Assembly: GCA_040386235.1 (NCBI GenBank)
Contig: JAZKGA010000001.1
Span: 620,001 to 684,000 of the forward strand
Source: JAZKGA01 sp040386235
GTDB taxonomy: Bacteria > Pseudomonadota > Alphaproteobacteria > Micavibrionales > Micavibrionaceae
Direction: 5' to 3'
Length of the DNA: 64,000 nt
In this document: positions 43,122-52,219 of the stretch, one piece after another
Position numbering within the stretch: the first letter of the stretch is position 1
Layout of the letters: the number at the start of each line of letters is the position of its first letter
The notes under the pieces: model-generated
What the model was told of the DNA's origin: nothing
Databases searched by the model: none
Seen by the model: the letters and a program-made list of their open reading frames with translations, nothing else
Position numbers and translations under genes: made by a program

Positions 43122-46100
43122 AAAATCGGTTGCTCGTCCGGTGTGGCGGGTTGCGCTGGGATCGCAGGTTCCTGGCGGTGTGTATTGTGGTCTTTCGCAA
43201 TCAAAGTATAAACGGCTGGCAGGATGAACAGGGTAAACAATGTCCCGACCAGCATCCCGACGATAATGACAATCCCGATACTGAACCGGCTGACAGCCCC
43301 GGGGCCGCTGGCCACGACCAGTGGCACCAATCCAACGACCATGGCTGCGGTTGTCATTAAAATAGGGCGCAAGCGCACCTTGGCAGCTTCCTGGATCGCC
43401 TTGGCACGGTCCATACCTTTTTGCAGTTGCAGGTTGTTGGCAAATTCGACCATCAAAATCCCGTGCTTGGAAATCAGGCCGATCAAGGTGACGAGGCCGA
43501 TTTGAGAATAGATATTCACCGACGTCACGCCGAAGAACAGCGGGATCAAGGCACCGGAAATCGCCAGTGGCACGGTCACCATAACCACCAGTGGATCGCG
43601 CCAGCTTTCAAACTGTGCTGCCAGGATTAAAAAGATGAACACAATCGCCAGCGCGAACGTCATCATCAGTTGATTGCCTTCTTGAACGAATTGGCGGCTG
43701 TCGCCCTGCCAGTCGATCAGATAGCCTTCGGGCAGGACGCGCTTGGTAATATCCTGCAACGCCGCTACGGTCTGGCCGATACTGACGCCCGGCAATGGGA
43801 CGGCAGAGAAGGTGGCGGAATTCTGCTGGTTAAACTGCAGGATCGATTTGGGGGCCGTCACAATCTCAGACGTTACGATTGCAGAGAGCGGAATCATTTG
43901 CCCGTTCTGGCCGCGGACATAGTAATTCCCAAGCTTGTCCGCGTTTTGGCGGTCCTGACGCAGGACCTGAGGAATCACTTCATATGAGCGACCCTGATAG
44001 CCGAAACGGTTGATGTAATTACCGCCCAGCATCAAGGCCAGCGTATCGCCAACATCGGACAACTTAACACCCAGCTGATTGGCCTTGGTGTGGTCAACCT
44101 TCAGGCGGGCTGTGGGGGTTGAGAAGCTAAGGTCACTGTCGGTCACAATGAACAGGCCCGTCTTTTGCGCCTCTTGCTTAATTGTTTCCATCTGGGCAAA
44201 GACCTGCGATGGCGTTTGTGTTGACTGAATCACCATCTGGACGGGCATACCACCGCTGGAGGCGGGAAGAGGAGACGGCAGGATAACGAAGGTGTTCATG
44301 CCCTCGATCTGGCCGGCCTGCTGTTGAACGGCTTCCTGGATTTGCTTGGCCGACCGATCGCGTTGATCCCACGGTTTCATTGTAAAGCCGGCAAAACCGC
44401 CGCTGGGACCCAACGTCCCGTTCAGAACGAAGCTTTCGTTGACCTCAGGCAATTCTTGGAAAATGGCGTTCAGACGCTTGGTATAGGTTTCCAGGTAATC
44501 GACATTCGCGTATTCCGGGGCTTTCACAATCGCAATCACGACGCCCGGGTCTTCTTCCGGCGCCAATTCCTTTTGTGCGCCATTATACAGTAATGCCAGC
44601 GTCAGCATCACGAACACGGCAAAGGTCAGGGTCACGGGACGATAGGAAATCGTGCCGCTCAGCCATTTGGCATAGCGGTTCTCAATCCGGCCAAAAGTGT
44701 GTTCAACGCGGGCGGCAAAGCCCGTTTCGTTCATCCCTTTTTTCAAGAAGACGGCGCACATCATGGGCGACAGGGTCAATGCAATAATCCCAGACACAAT
44801 CACGGCCCCAGCCAGGGTAAAAGCGAATTCGCGGAACAATGTCCCCGTCACACCACCCATAAAGCCGATTGGGGCATACACAGCGGCCAAGGTAATGGTC
44901 ATGGCGACAATCGGCATCGCAATTTCACGCGCACCCGTCAGGGCGGCCTGGAACGGCGATAAACCCTCTTCAACATGGCGATAGACGTTTTCAACGACGA
45001 CAATCGCATCATCCACCACCAATCCGATGGCCATGACCATCGCCAGCAGCGTCAAAAGGTTGAACGAAAACCCGAACGCCAGCATCAAGGCGCAGGCCCC
45101 CATCAGTGACAAGGGAATAGTCACGATCGGAATGATGACCGACCGGAACGTGCCCAGGAACAGGAAAATCACGACAACGACGATGGCAACGGCTTCTGCC
45201 AGTGTTTTAACAACCTCTTCAATCGCGCCCTTGATGAAGATAGAAACGTCATAGGGGGCTGCGTAACGCAGACCGGGCGGCATCTCAGGTTTCAGCTTTT
45301 CCAGGCGCGATTTAACGTCGTCAATAATGGTCAGGGGGTTACCGCTGGGGGTGGCATAAACCCCGATGTAAACAGCCTTTTGACCGCTTAACATCGCTGT
45401 CTGGTCATAGCTTTTTGCGCCCAGTTCAAGTGTAGCGATATCCTGCAGGCGCACCAACGCGCCGGTGGCCGGATCTTCGTGAATGACCATTGATTGGAAT
45501 TCTTTTACGTCGGTCAGGTCAGTATTAATGTCGATATTCGTGACCGTATTGCCGCTTTTGATCTGGCCCGCTGCGGATTGATAGTTGTTGGCGCGCAGGG
45601 CGGTTGCGACATCTGCGGCACTCAGGCCCCGTGCAGCCATCTTGGCCGGATCAATCCAGACACGCATCGCCAGCGTCTGTGCGCCGATCAGGTCGATTTT
45701 ACCCACGCCATTAATGGTGGACAGCATCGGCTGGATCACCCGGATGATATAGTCGGTGATGCCAGGCAGAGGGATTGTGTCGCTGGCAAAGCCAACATAA
45801 ATCAACGCAATCTCATCCCCCGATGATTTGCTGATGATCGGATTTTGCGATTCCTGTGGCAGCAGGTATGAAATCTCGTCCACCTTTGTCATGACATCCG
45901 TTAACGCCCGGTCCGTATCCGCGCCGACGCGCAGGCGGGCCGACACAGACGATCCGCCTTGGGTCGAGTTTGACGAGATGTATTCAACCCCGTCGGCCGT
46001 CGCGATCGCCTGGGCAATCGGGGTCGTCACGAACCCTTGCATCAATTCAGGTGACGCACCGGGATACGCGGTGGAAACGGTGATCGTGCCGCTTTCGATA

Positions 46101-46216
46101 AACGGGTATTGCCGCACCGGCATGTCCACCAGGGCGCGGGCACCGATCAGCAGGATAATCAGGCTGATAACGATCGACAGAACCGGCCGCTGAACAAAGA
46201 TATCGGTGAAGCGCAT
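43118..46216 (-). CDS. RND multidrug efflux transporter (HAE1 family)
   Basis: 1032 residues, typical AcrB/MexB/MexF length. It starts MRFTDIFVQRPVLSIVISLIILLIGARAL, has 12 predicted membrane segments in two halves, two large periplasmic loops, and the proton-relay Asp-Asp in GLVVDDAIVVVENVYRHV (TM4). Expected to pump drugs or lipophilic compounds using proton motive force as a trimer with the adaptor upstream and an outer-membrane channel not present here. Its stop codon overlaps that of the ECF gene. Confidence 0.95.
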   Translation of the reverse strand: MRFTDIFVQRPVLSIVISLIILLIGARALVDMPVRQYPFIESGTITVSTAYPGASPELMQGFVTTPIAQAIATADGVEYISSNSTQGGSSVSARLRVGADTDRALTDVMTKVDEISYLLPQESQNPIISKSSGDEIALIYVGFASDTIPLPGITDYIIRVIQPMLSTINGVGKIDLIGAQTLAMRVWIDPAKMAARGLSAADVATALRANNYQSAAGQIKSGNTVTNIDINTDLTDVKEFQSMVIHEDPATGALVRLQDIATLELGAKSYDQTAMLSGQKAVYIGVYATPSGNPLTIIDDVKSRLEKLKPEMPPGLRYAAPYDVSIFIKGAIEEVVKTLAEAVAIVVVVIFLFLGTFRSVIIPIVTIPLSLMGACALMLAFGFSFNLLTLLAMVMAIGLVVDDAIVVVENVYRHVEEGLSPFQAALTGAREIAMPIVAMTITLAAVYAPIGFMGGVTGTLFREFAFTLAGAVIVSGIIALTLSPMMCAVFLKKGMNETGFAARVEHTFGRIENRYAKWLSGTISYRPVTLTFAVFVMLTLALLYNGAQKELAPEEDPGVVIAIVKAPEYANVDYLETYTKRLNAIFQELPEVNESFVLNGTLGPSGGFAGFTMKPWDQRDRSAKQIQEAVQQQAGQIEGMNTFVILPSPLPASSGGMPVQMVIQSTQTPSQVFAQMETIKQEAQKTGLFIVTDSDLSFSTPTARLKVDHTKANQLGVKLSDVGDTLALMLGGNYINRFGYQGRSYEVIPQVLRQDRQNADKLGNYYVRGQNGQMIPLSAIVTSEIVTAPKSILQFNQQNSATFSAVPLPGVSIGQTVAALQDITKRVLPEGYLIDWQGDSRQFVQEGNQLMMTFALAIVFIFLILAAQFESWRDPLVVMVTVPLAISGALIPLFFGVTSVNIYSQIGLVTLIGLISKHGILMVEFANNLQLQKGMDRAKAIQEAAKVRLRPILMTTAAMVVGLVPLVVASGPGAVSRFSIGIVIIVGMLVGTLFTLFILPAVYTLIAKDHNTHRQEPAIPAQPATPDEQPIF

Positions 46217-46228
46217 GGTGATGATATC

Positions 46229-47413
46229 CTAGTAGGCGGGCAGGTCCGTGGGGGCGTCGCCAGCCACAGCAGCGGGTTCGACAATTTTAACCTTTGAATC
46301 GTTGGTCAGGTTGATCTGGCCGGTTGTGACAACGCGGTCATTTTCCTTTAACCCTTCGAGGATGACAACCTGTCCATCAAAACGCGTCCCGGTTTTCACG
46401 TAAACCCGCTTGACCTTAAACGTCTTGTCTTTCTCGACTTTTACAGGTGGTGCGCCGGGGAAGGTGGGGGCGGATTCCATTGCTTTGATATCGTCGTCCG
46501 TCACATCGCTGAGAACGAAAACTGAGTCCCCGTAAATCGAGAACTCAACCGCGGTTTCAGGCAGGCTGATGGCCGGTTCGGCGGCTGGCAACTGCACACC
46601 CGCACGGACAAACATCCCTGGGTTTAACTGATTATCCGGATTGTCCATGGTTGCCTGAACACGGATTGTCCGGGTAGCTTCGGAAATCACAGGATCAAAG
46701 GCACTTAATGTCGCCAGGAATTTGGTATCAGGATAGACGTCGGTGGACACTGTCACATCCTGGCCTACCTCAAGCATCGCGCGGGCCTGTTCCGGCAGGT
46801 TGAAATTGACATGCAGTGTTGATAAATCGGTCAAGCTGATCAGCATGTCGCCAGGATTAACGAACTGGCCGATATCAGCCTGGGCAATGCCCAGCGTGCC
46901 GGAAAAAGGCGCTGTAATGCTTTTCTTATCGATTGCGGAGCGGATTTGCGAGATGTTGGCTTGGGCTTCGGCCACTGTGCTTTTGTATTCATCGACCTTG
47001 GCCTGCGGCGTGGCGATGGCCAGCAATTTCTGGGCGCGGCCCAAATTGATGCGGGCCAGGTTGGCCTGGGCCTCAGCCCGTTGCAGATCAGCCCGTTCCG
47101 CTGTGTCGTTCAGTTGAATTAGCAAATCGCCTTTTTTGACGTCCTGACCATCCTTAAAGGCAATCCTGGTAATCTTGCCGCCGGTTTCAGCGGTCACGGA
47201 CACTTGCTGTTCCGCAGATAAAGATCCGACGCCTTCCAGGGTGCGCGGTATCGGCTTAACCTCAGTCGTCATAACGGTGACGTTGGTAATGGGTGCGACA
47301 GCCATCGCTGAAAAAACCTGGCCCATCATTTTCTTGCGGAACATGTCGAAGCCGACAAATCCGGCGGTGATCAGCGCCAGCAGGATAATAAGTATAATAA
47401 AGCGTTTCAACAT
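46229..47413 (-). CDS. RND efflux periplasmic adaptor (MFP)
   Basis: 394 residues from the ATG at 47413, which follows GAGG; the frame is open 15 bases further. An N-terminal membrane anchor (residues 2-25), an alpha-hairpin with AEAQANLARINLGRAQKLL, lipoyl half-motifs (VSVTAETGGKITRIAFKDGQDVKKGDLLIQL, ITAPFSGTLGIAQADIGQFV) and a beta-barrel identify an AcrA-like protein. It lies 12 bases upstream of the RND gene on the same strand, so they are one operon. Confidence 0.93.
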   Translation of the reverse strand: MLKRFIILIILLALITAGFVGFDMFRKKMMGQVFSAMAVAPITNVTVMTTEVKPIPRTLEGVGSLSAEQQVSVTAETGGKITRIAFKDGQDVKKGDLLIQLNDTAERADLQRAEAQANLARINLGRAQKLLAIATPQAKVDEYKSTVAEAQANISQIRSAIDKKSITAPFSGTLGIAQADIGQFVNPGDMLISLTDLSTLHVNFNLPEQARAMLEVGQDVTVSTDVYPDTKFLATLSAFDPVISEATRTIRVQATMDNPDNQLNPGMFVRAGVQLPAAEPAISLPETAVEFSIYGDSVFVLSDVTDDDIKAMESAPTFPGAPPVKVEKDKTFKVKRVYVKTGTRFDGQVVILEGLKENDRVVTTGQINLTNDSKVKIVEPAAVAGDAPTDLPAY

Positions 47414-47509
47414 TATGGACCTCGCCACTCATATCTATGGTGGAAAGGCCCCCAGGTAAAGGCCGCCGCGAAAATAATTCCCAAGAACGCGCTTTTAAAC
47501 CAAGGTGTT

Positions 47510-49357
47510 TTAAACAGCCCGCACACGTGTGACGAATTTCTCGCATTCCTGCTGTAAGTTCTGACTGATGATCTGTAGTTGCGAGGACATCGCCAGGACA
47601 CTGATAGTCTTGTCGTCGAATTTATTATCAGACTGGCCGCCTGACTGGTTGTATGACCCGATATTGCGGGCGATTTCAGCCGTCGCGCCTTGTTGCTGTT
47701 CAACCGTCCCTGCAACATTGGTGATAATGCTGTTGACCTCGTCCATGATATCGCACATGTCCTGAATGGCACGTTCGGTATTACTGGCGCGCGCCTGCAT
47801 CTCATTGACTTTGTTGCTGATCTCAGTAATCGCCTCTGCGGTTTGGGTCGCCAGGCTTTTTACTTCATTCGCGACGACGGCAAAGCCCTTCCCGGCGTCA
47901 CCTGCGCGGGCTGACTCGATGGATGCGTTAAGGGCCAGCAAATTGGTTTTCTCGGCAATCGACCGTATCAATGTAATAACGTCTGAAACCATTGTTGCGG
48001 CACTGGCCAATTCGCCCATGTACACCCGCGCCGTGCCTCCCTTATCCGCCGCTGTGCGGACGACACTTAGCGATGCGCTGGTTTGTTTGCCGATTTCGGC
48101 CGCCGACGCAGATAATTCTTCAATCGCGCTTTGCAACCCTGTTGCGCTTTCCTGCAAGGCGGAGGAGGAAGACAAGACGCGTTCTGCGATGACGCCGACC
48201 GATGCTTCAAATGTGTCAGCCAGCCGCACGCTTTCTGTGACGACATTCAGGGTCAGCATGGTGCGGACATATGCCCCTGTTCGGTCATGAACCGCCGAGA
48301 TTTTAAGGTCCAGAACCTGATCCGCCACATTGATACGGGCATTGTGCGGCAGGTTTTCAGGGTCGGAAATAATGCGGCGCTGATGTTCCGGATCGCGATG
48401 GAAAATATCGATTGATTCACCCATCAACAGACGTGCAGGTTTCGGCAAATGGGTTTCGAGCTTCATCAGCGTATTCAATGCAGCGTTGTTCATATAATTG
48501 ATCCGCATGTCATTATGGGGATCAGACGTAATAACATTGATTGGCATGTTATCGACCATGCATTTCAACATAAACGCGTCACCCGCACGTTGACGCAGCG
48601 TGTCCAGGGTTTTGGCCAGTGCGCCGACCTCGTTAGATTTTGAGGTGTAGGGAATCTGTGTTGTGTAAACTTCCTGGCTTAACAGTTCAGCGCTTTGCTG
48701 CAGGGTATTCAGCGGGCGGAACAGGAAAAAGTTGATATAAGCCGCCGCCAGGATCGCAAGCATGCCTGAGAACAGCGAGGCAGCCGTTAAGACAACATAG
48801 GCACTATGTGCATTTTTATCGCCCTCTCGCTTGATCTGTTCGGACCAATTCTGAATTTCATCACTGGTTTCGGCCATTTTGATTTTCAAGAATTCAAACA
48901 TGTCATCAAAAGCCGCGCGGGTGGGCACCATTTCAGCAACCGGCGCATTGTTTTTCATGAGCGTTATGATCGTCCGCGCCATACTGGTATAGCGGTAAAA
49001 AGACGGGAAAATGATCTGATGCGCGCCGGCAATCGGTTTTGACGGGGTTTCGGATTGCAGGGCGGCGATATTGCTGGTTGCCGCCTCGATATGTTCGTTC
49101 ATTGACCGCTGATAGTGCATCACCTGCTTTACATCACCCGTCCGCTGGGCCTCAATTGCCCCTAACACATCAACCTTGATTGCGTCATGGATCATATCCA
49201 GTTCCATGTGATGGCGGATCACGATATTGACTGAATCCAGGCTTTGCAGGTGCCTTAACTGATTAACGGCTTGAAATCCGGTAAAGGCCAGCAGCAGGAT
49301 GCCGCCTGTCACCGCGATATTGACTATAAATAGCTGAGTGCGCAGCGTTAATTTCAT
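47510..49357 (-). CDS. Methyl-accepting chemotaxis protein with PAS domain
   Basis: 615 residues. TM1 lies at about 7-29, a helical periplasmic ligand domain at 30-190, TM2 at about 190-212, a HAMP linker, a PAS-like segment (residues about 265-370, LKCMVDNMPINVITSD, INYMNNAALNTLMKLE) and the MCP signalling hairpin with tip EKTNLLALNASIESARAGDAGKGFAVVANEVKSLA. It signals to CheA/CheW, which are not in the window. The periplasmic ligand is unknown; the cytoplasmic PAS may add redox or energy sensing. The adaptor gene lies 96 bases downstream on the same strand, so co-transcription is possible but not shown. Confidence 0.93.
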   Translation of the reverse strand: MKLTLRTQLFIVNIAVTGGILLLAFTGFQAVNQLRHLQSLDSVNIVIRHHMELDMIHDAIKVDVLGAIEAQRTGDVKQVMHYQRSMNEHIEAATSNIAALQSETPSKPIAGAHQIIFPSFYRYTSMARTIITLMKNNAPVAEMVPTRAAFDDMFEFLKIKMAETSDEIQNWSEQIKREGDKNAHSAYVVLTAASLFSGMLAILAAAYINFFLFRPLNTLQQSAELLSQEVYTTQIPYTSKSNEVGALAKTLDTLRQRAGDAFMLKCMVDNMPINVITSDPHNDMRINYMNNAALNTLMKLETHLPKPARLLMGESIDIFHRDPEHQRRIISDPENLPHNARINVADQVLDLKISAVHDRTGAYVRTMLTLNVVTESVRLADTFEASVGVIAERVLSSSSALQESATGLQSAIEELSASAAEIGKQTSASLSVVRTAADKGGTARVYMGELASAATMVSDVITLIRSIAEKTNLLALNASIESARAGDAGKGFAVVANEVKSLATQTAEAITEISNKVNEMQARASNTERAIQDMCDIMDEVNSIITNVAGTVEQQQGATAEIARNIGSYNQSGGQSDNKFDDKTISVLAMSSQLQIISQNLQQECEKFVTRVRAV

Positions 49358-49430
49358 CGTACTAAACCCTTTGTTGCCAAAGATACTTTAGTACAGTGTT
49401 GAACGGCTAATGCGGGCGTATGGCGGTGGC

Positions 49431-50198
49431 TTAGGTCGGCAGGTCCGCGTTCGCATCGCGTTTGCGCAAATCGTCTATCAGCGCTTCGACGCGATGTTGA
49501 GGCACTTCCCAGACTTCGCCTGCGCGAAGCTCACCCAGTTTGAACGGCCCGTATTGCAGGCGGATCAGCCGGTTAACCACACAGCCGAAATGCTCCATCA
49601 GCTTGCGGATCTCACGGTTTTTTCCTTCGGTCAGGATGATCTGGTACCAGGTGTTGCGGCCGGTTGGGGCTTTTTCTTCGGTCACCTTGGCGCCGCGATA
49701 CGTCACGCCTTTCGATGTGACACCACGCCGCAGGCGATCGATCTGTTCAGGCGTCAGGCGGCCATGGACCCGCACGCGATACACGCGTTCCAGGGCCATT
49801 TTGGGGCTCATCATCGCCTGGGCCAGCGGCCCGTCGGTTGAGAGAAGGAGCAGCCCCTCGCTGTTCACGTCCAGACGGCCGACATTCATAATGCGGGGCA
49901 TATTGGATTTCCAGCGGGGCGGGCACAGGGACGGCAGATCGTAAATGGTGGGGCGGCCCTGGCTGTCAAACGTGGTGACAAGATAATCGATCGGCTTGTG
50001 CAGCATGAACAGGCGCGGGATAGGGCGTGTCTCAATCGCCATGGCCTTGCCATCAATCATGACGGCGTCGCCCTCATTGACCGGCGTGGTGACCAGGGCT
50101 GTCTCACCGTTGACCTTCACCCGGCCTTCGGCAACCAATTGTTCCGCATGGCGACGGCTGCCGACCCCGGCGCGTTGTAAAAAAACATTTAGGCGCAT
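49431..50198 (-). CDS. rRNA pseudouridine synthase (RsuA/RluB/RluE family)
   Basis: 255 residues from the ATG at 50198. An S4 RNA-binding domain (RLNVFLQRAGVGSRRHAEQLVAEGRVKVNG) is followed by the pseudouridine synthase domain with the catalytic Asp in VGRLDVNSEGLLLLSTDG and the late RLIRLQYGPFKLGEL. Members modify large- or small-subunit rRNA; RluB is most likely by sequence, but the position cannot be assigned. The C-terminal basic tail is short. Confidence 0.93.
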   Translation of the reverse strand: MRLNVFLQRAGVGSRRHAEQLVAEGRVKVNGETALVTTPVNEGDAVMIDGKAMAIETRPIPRLFMLHKPIDYLVTTFDSQGRPTIYDLPSLCPPRWKSNMPRIMNVGRLDVNSEGLLLLSTDGPLAQAMMSPKMALERVYRVRVHGRLTPEQIDRLRRGVTSKGVTYRGAKVTEEKAPTGRNTWYQIILTEGKNREIRKLMEHFGCVVNRLIRLQYGPFKLGELRAGEVWEVPQHRVEALIDDLRKRDANADLPT

Positions 50199-50292
50199 TA
50201 TATTCTCATTTTCTTGCTTTCTGGGTATATACAAGCCTGCTGCGGCTGTGGCAATTTAATTCCGGCTTACAAGTGGAAACAAGGAGTTTAAA

Positions 50293-51108
50293 ATGCAGGG
50301 CGAAATATATGTTTATGTGCTGGCCGATTACGGTGGAACGCAAGATTTGGCGTTTGCCGAAGTCTCCCAACGCCTTTACAGCGAGTGTGCGCCGCTTCCG
50401 ATTTCCGTTCACAAATATGCTGTGCCGGCCTTTGACACCTATGCCACCGGCTTTGCCCTGGCCCAGTTGGCGATTAATTCCCGCCTGGCGGGTGCCCAGA
50501 AATTCTTTGTGAACACCGCACCACGCAAGGACGATTTAACGCCACGGCAAAAGAATGCAGGCGAAGGCTTTGCCTATGTTCGTCTGCAAAACGGGGTGGA
50601 AATTTGTGCGGTCAATTCCGGTTACTCTCTGTCTTTTGTGAAAGACGCAGCGGCTGAAATTCGCGAAATTAAATGTGATCGCGCCGGATCACAATTCCGC
50701 AGCCGCGATATTTTCCCAGAGGCCTTCGCACGCGTTTTGAAAGGTGATACAGCCGTCCTGGGTGATGATATTGTCCAGTCTGTGCCTGACCGCCCGGAAA
50801 ATGTCCTGTGTTACACCGATGGCTACGGCAACTTGAAATGCGCAATAGATCCGGCATTCCTGGATGCGCATCGTGGCCAGTCATTAATGGTGGAAATAAA
50901 TGGCCACAGCCAGAAAGTGAAAGTGTCCGAAGGTATTTTCGGCGTTGCGGATGGCGATTTCTGCTTTTCGCCCGGATCAAGCGGCTGGGCGTTGCCGGAT
51001 GGCAGGCAGGTCCGGTTTTGCGAGATTGTGCGCCGGGGCGGCAGTGCCGCTTCTGTGTTTGGTCACCCGCAGGGCGGCGCAAAAATTAGCGTTCTCGCAA
51101 AAGCTTAA
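50293..51108 (+). CDS. Divergent SAM hydroxide adenosyltransferase-like protein
   Basis: 271 residues with ACAAGGAG before the ATG. The segment order resembles the SAM hydrolase/chlorinase (DUF62) family: LADYGGTQDLAFAEV for TDFG, NTAPRK near the DPGVG place, NSGYSLSF for PDNG, RSRDIFPEAFARV for GRDIFAPAA, and YTDGYGNLKCAI for DxFGNxxTNI. Several key residues differ, so hydrolase activity is not assured. Enzymes of this family split SAM to adenosine and methionine. Identification rests on motif pattern only. Confidence 0.6.
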   Translation: MQGEIYVYVLADYGGTQDLAFAEVSQRLYSECAPLPISVHKYAVPAFDTYATGFALAQLAINSRLAGAQKFFVNTAPRKDDLTPRQKNAGEGFAYVRLQNGVEICAVNSGYSLSFVKDAAAEIREIKCDRAGSQFRSRDIFPEAFARVLKGDTAVLGDDIVQSVPDRPENVLCYTDGYGNLKCAIDPAFLDAHRGQSLMVEINGHSQKVKVSEGIFGVADGDFCFSPGSSGWALPDGRQVRFCEIVRRGGSAASVFGHPQGGAKISVLAKA

Positions 51109-51153
51109 TTGACATTTTACCGTGTCTATAGTTTCTTAGGCGCATTCCGGAGC

Positions 51154-51227
51154 GCGGGCGTAGCTCAATGGTAGAGTTCCAGCCTTCCAAGCTGGCTGTG
51201 CGGGTTCGATCCCCGTCGCCCGCTCCA
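51154..51227 (+). tRNA. tRNA-Gly (TCC), CCA encoded
   Basis: Acceptor GCGGGCG/CGCCCGC, anticodon stem CCAGC/GCTGG around loop CTTCCAA (TCC), T arm with GGTTCGATCC, and CCA at 51225-51227. It precedes tuf as in many proteobacteria, but two minus-strand genes intervene. Confidence 0.96.
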
Positions 51228-51255
51228 CTTTCCCGCTTTATTTTTAAGATGTCGC

Positions 51256-51630
51256 TTAATTTAACGGCAGGACGTAGGCTGTTTTTATGGCGTAATTACC
51301 GTCTCGTGTACGCAGGGTGCAAGATTCAACTTTTTGGTGCGACCCGATAACAGCTCTGATATAAGCCCCGTCTTGTGACATCTTGCCACTGAAGGCGGAA
51401 GCGTTATACGCCCAAACGCTGGTGCTTTTTAGGGTCCGCAGGCCGGTATAGCGATCTCTTTCCTGCGTGATATCGAATGCCCAGTACAGGTCGCGGCCGT
51501 CTTTACCCGCTTTGTCAAGAATAACGATTGAACCGATGCCAACTTCACACACCCAGTCTTTGGGCTCGTTGCAACCGGCAAGGGTGGCCGACAGGGCCAG
51601 CCCGGCAAAGGCGGAGCGCAGAAAAGGCAT
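51256..51630 (-). CDS. Small lipoprotein, paralogue-like unit 2
   Basis: 124 residues, unrecognised. The signal peptide ends in a lipobox (TLAGC, Cys20). The mature part has two Cys: one in WVCEVG close to the anchor and one in VESCTLRTRDG. The second motif parallels IASCALNTDG of the upstream neighbour, suggesting distant paralogy. It starts 1 base after that gene's stop, so both are likely translated from one mRNA. Confidence 0.65.
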   Translation of the reverse strand: MPFLRSAFAGLALSATLAGCNEPKDWVCEVGIGSIVILDKAGKDGRDLYWAFDITQERDRYTGLRTLKSTSVWAYNASAFSGKMSQDGAYIRAVIGSHQKVESCTLRTRDGNYAIKTAYVLPLN

Positions 51631-51631
51631 G

Positions 51632-52018
51632 TTAAGGCGCGTACGAGCCAGGAGTGAAGAAGGTCGTCTGGCCGTCTGTATTCAGGGCGCAGGAGGCAAT
51701 CTGGCCTTTCGGATCAATCACAACCTTTAATTTGCTGTGATCATTCGGCAGGTGCGGCAGCATCGTCACGCCGTTGCGGTCGGCGGCAAAGCCTGCATTG
51801 CCCTGGAATGAACTGGCGAGCATCGTGTTGCCGGATATCTTATCAATATTTCCCATCAACATGACCCCGTCATTGCGATCAGGGGCGGACACCCAGATAT
51901 GTGTGTCTGAGGCACTGCAAACGGCGGTCGAATTCGGTTGGGGGGCGGCGGTGGCGGAACAGCCTGCCAGGCCAGCGGTCATCCCCAAGCTGCAAAATAA
52001 CTTTTTGATAGTGTCCAT
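51632..52018 (-). CDS. Small lipoprotein, paralogue-like unit 1
   Basis: 128 residues, unrecognised. GAGGATA precedes the ATG. Lipobox GLAGC gives Cys20; a Cys in TAVCSAS and one in IASCALNTDG may pair. Beta-rich body without transmembrane segments. It is transcribed away from tuf, with the 200-base tuf promoter region between them, and followed directly by the related gene. Confidence 0.65.
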   Translation of the reverse strand: MDTIKKLFCSLGMTAGLAGCSATAAPQPNSTAVCSASDTHIWVSAPDRNDGVMLMGNIDKISGNTMLASSFQGNAGFAADRNGVTMLPHLPNDHSKLKVVIDPKGQIASCALNTDGQTTFFTPGSYAP

Positions 52019-52034
52019 GATTATCCTCTTATCT

Positions 52035-52062
52035 TTGACATAATATATACGCTTTATATGAT
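52035..52062 (+). promoter_or_regulatory. Distal tuf promoter
   Basis: TTGACA (52035-52040) and TATGAT (52057-52062) with a 16-base spacer, about 160 bases before tuf. Confidence 0.5.
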
Positions 52063-52128
52063 CGTGTCAACACATCTGTATGTAACGCTCAAAAGAGGGA
52101 ATGTAAATTCGCCACCGTAAATTCACTC

Positions 52129-52156
52129 TTGCCTTTTGGAATGTCTTTCGTATATT
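52129..52156 (+). promoter_or_regulatory. Proximal tuf promoter with direct and inverted repeats
   Basis: TTGCCT (52129-52134) and TATATT (52151-52156) have 16-base spacing. Just upstream GTAAATTC occurs twice (52103-52110 and 52117-52124), and GAGGGAAT (52095-52102) is an exact inverted match of ATTCCCTC (52154-52161), which overlaps the -10 region. These repeats could be control sites. Confidence 0.5.
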
Positions 52157-52219
52157 CCCTCACAATGCGGCGCAGTGACGCAACCCTTAACATGATGACA
52201 TTTTGCGATGGAGTAGATT

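Noticed and set aside
51168..51350. 60-residue frame starting within tRNA-Gly
   Set aside because: It is tRNA sequence read as protein, without a ribosome site.
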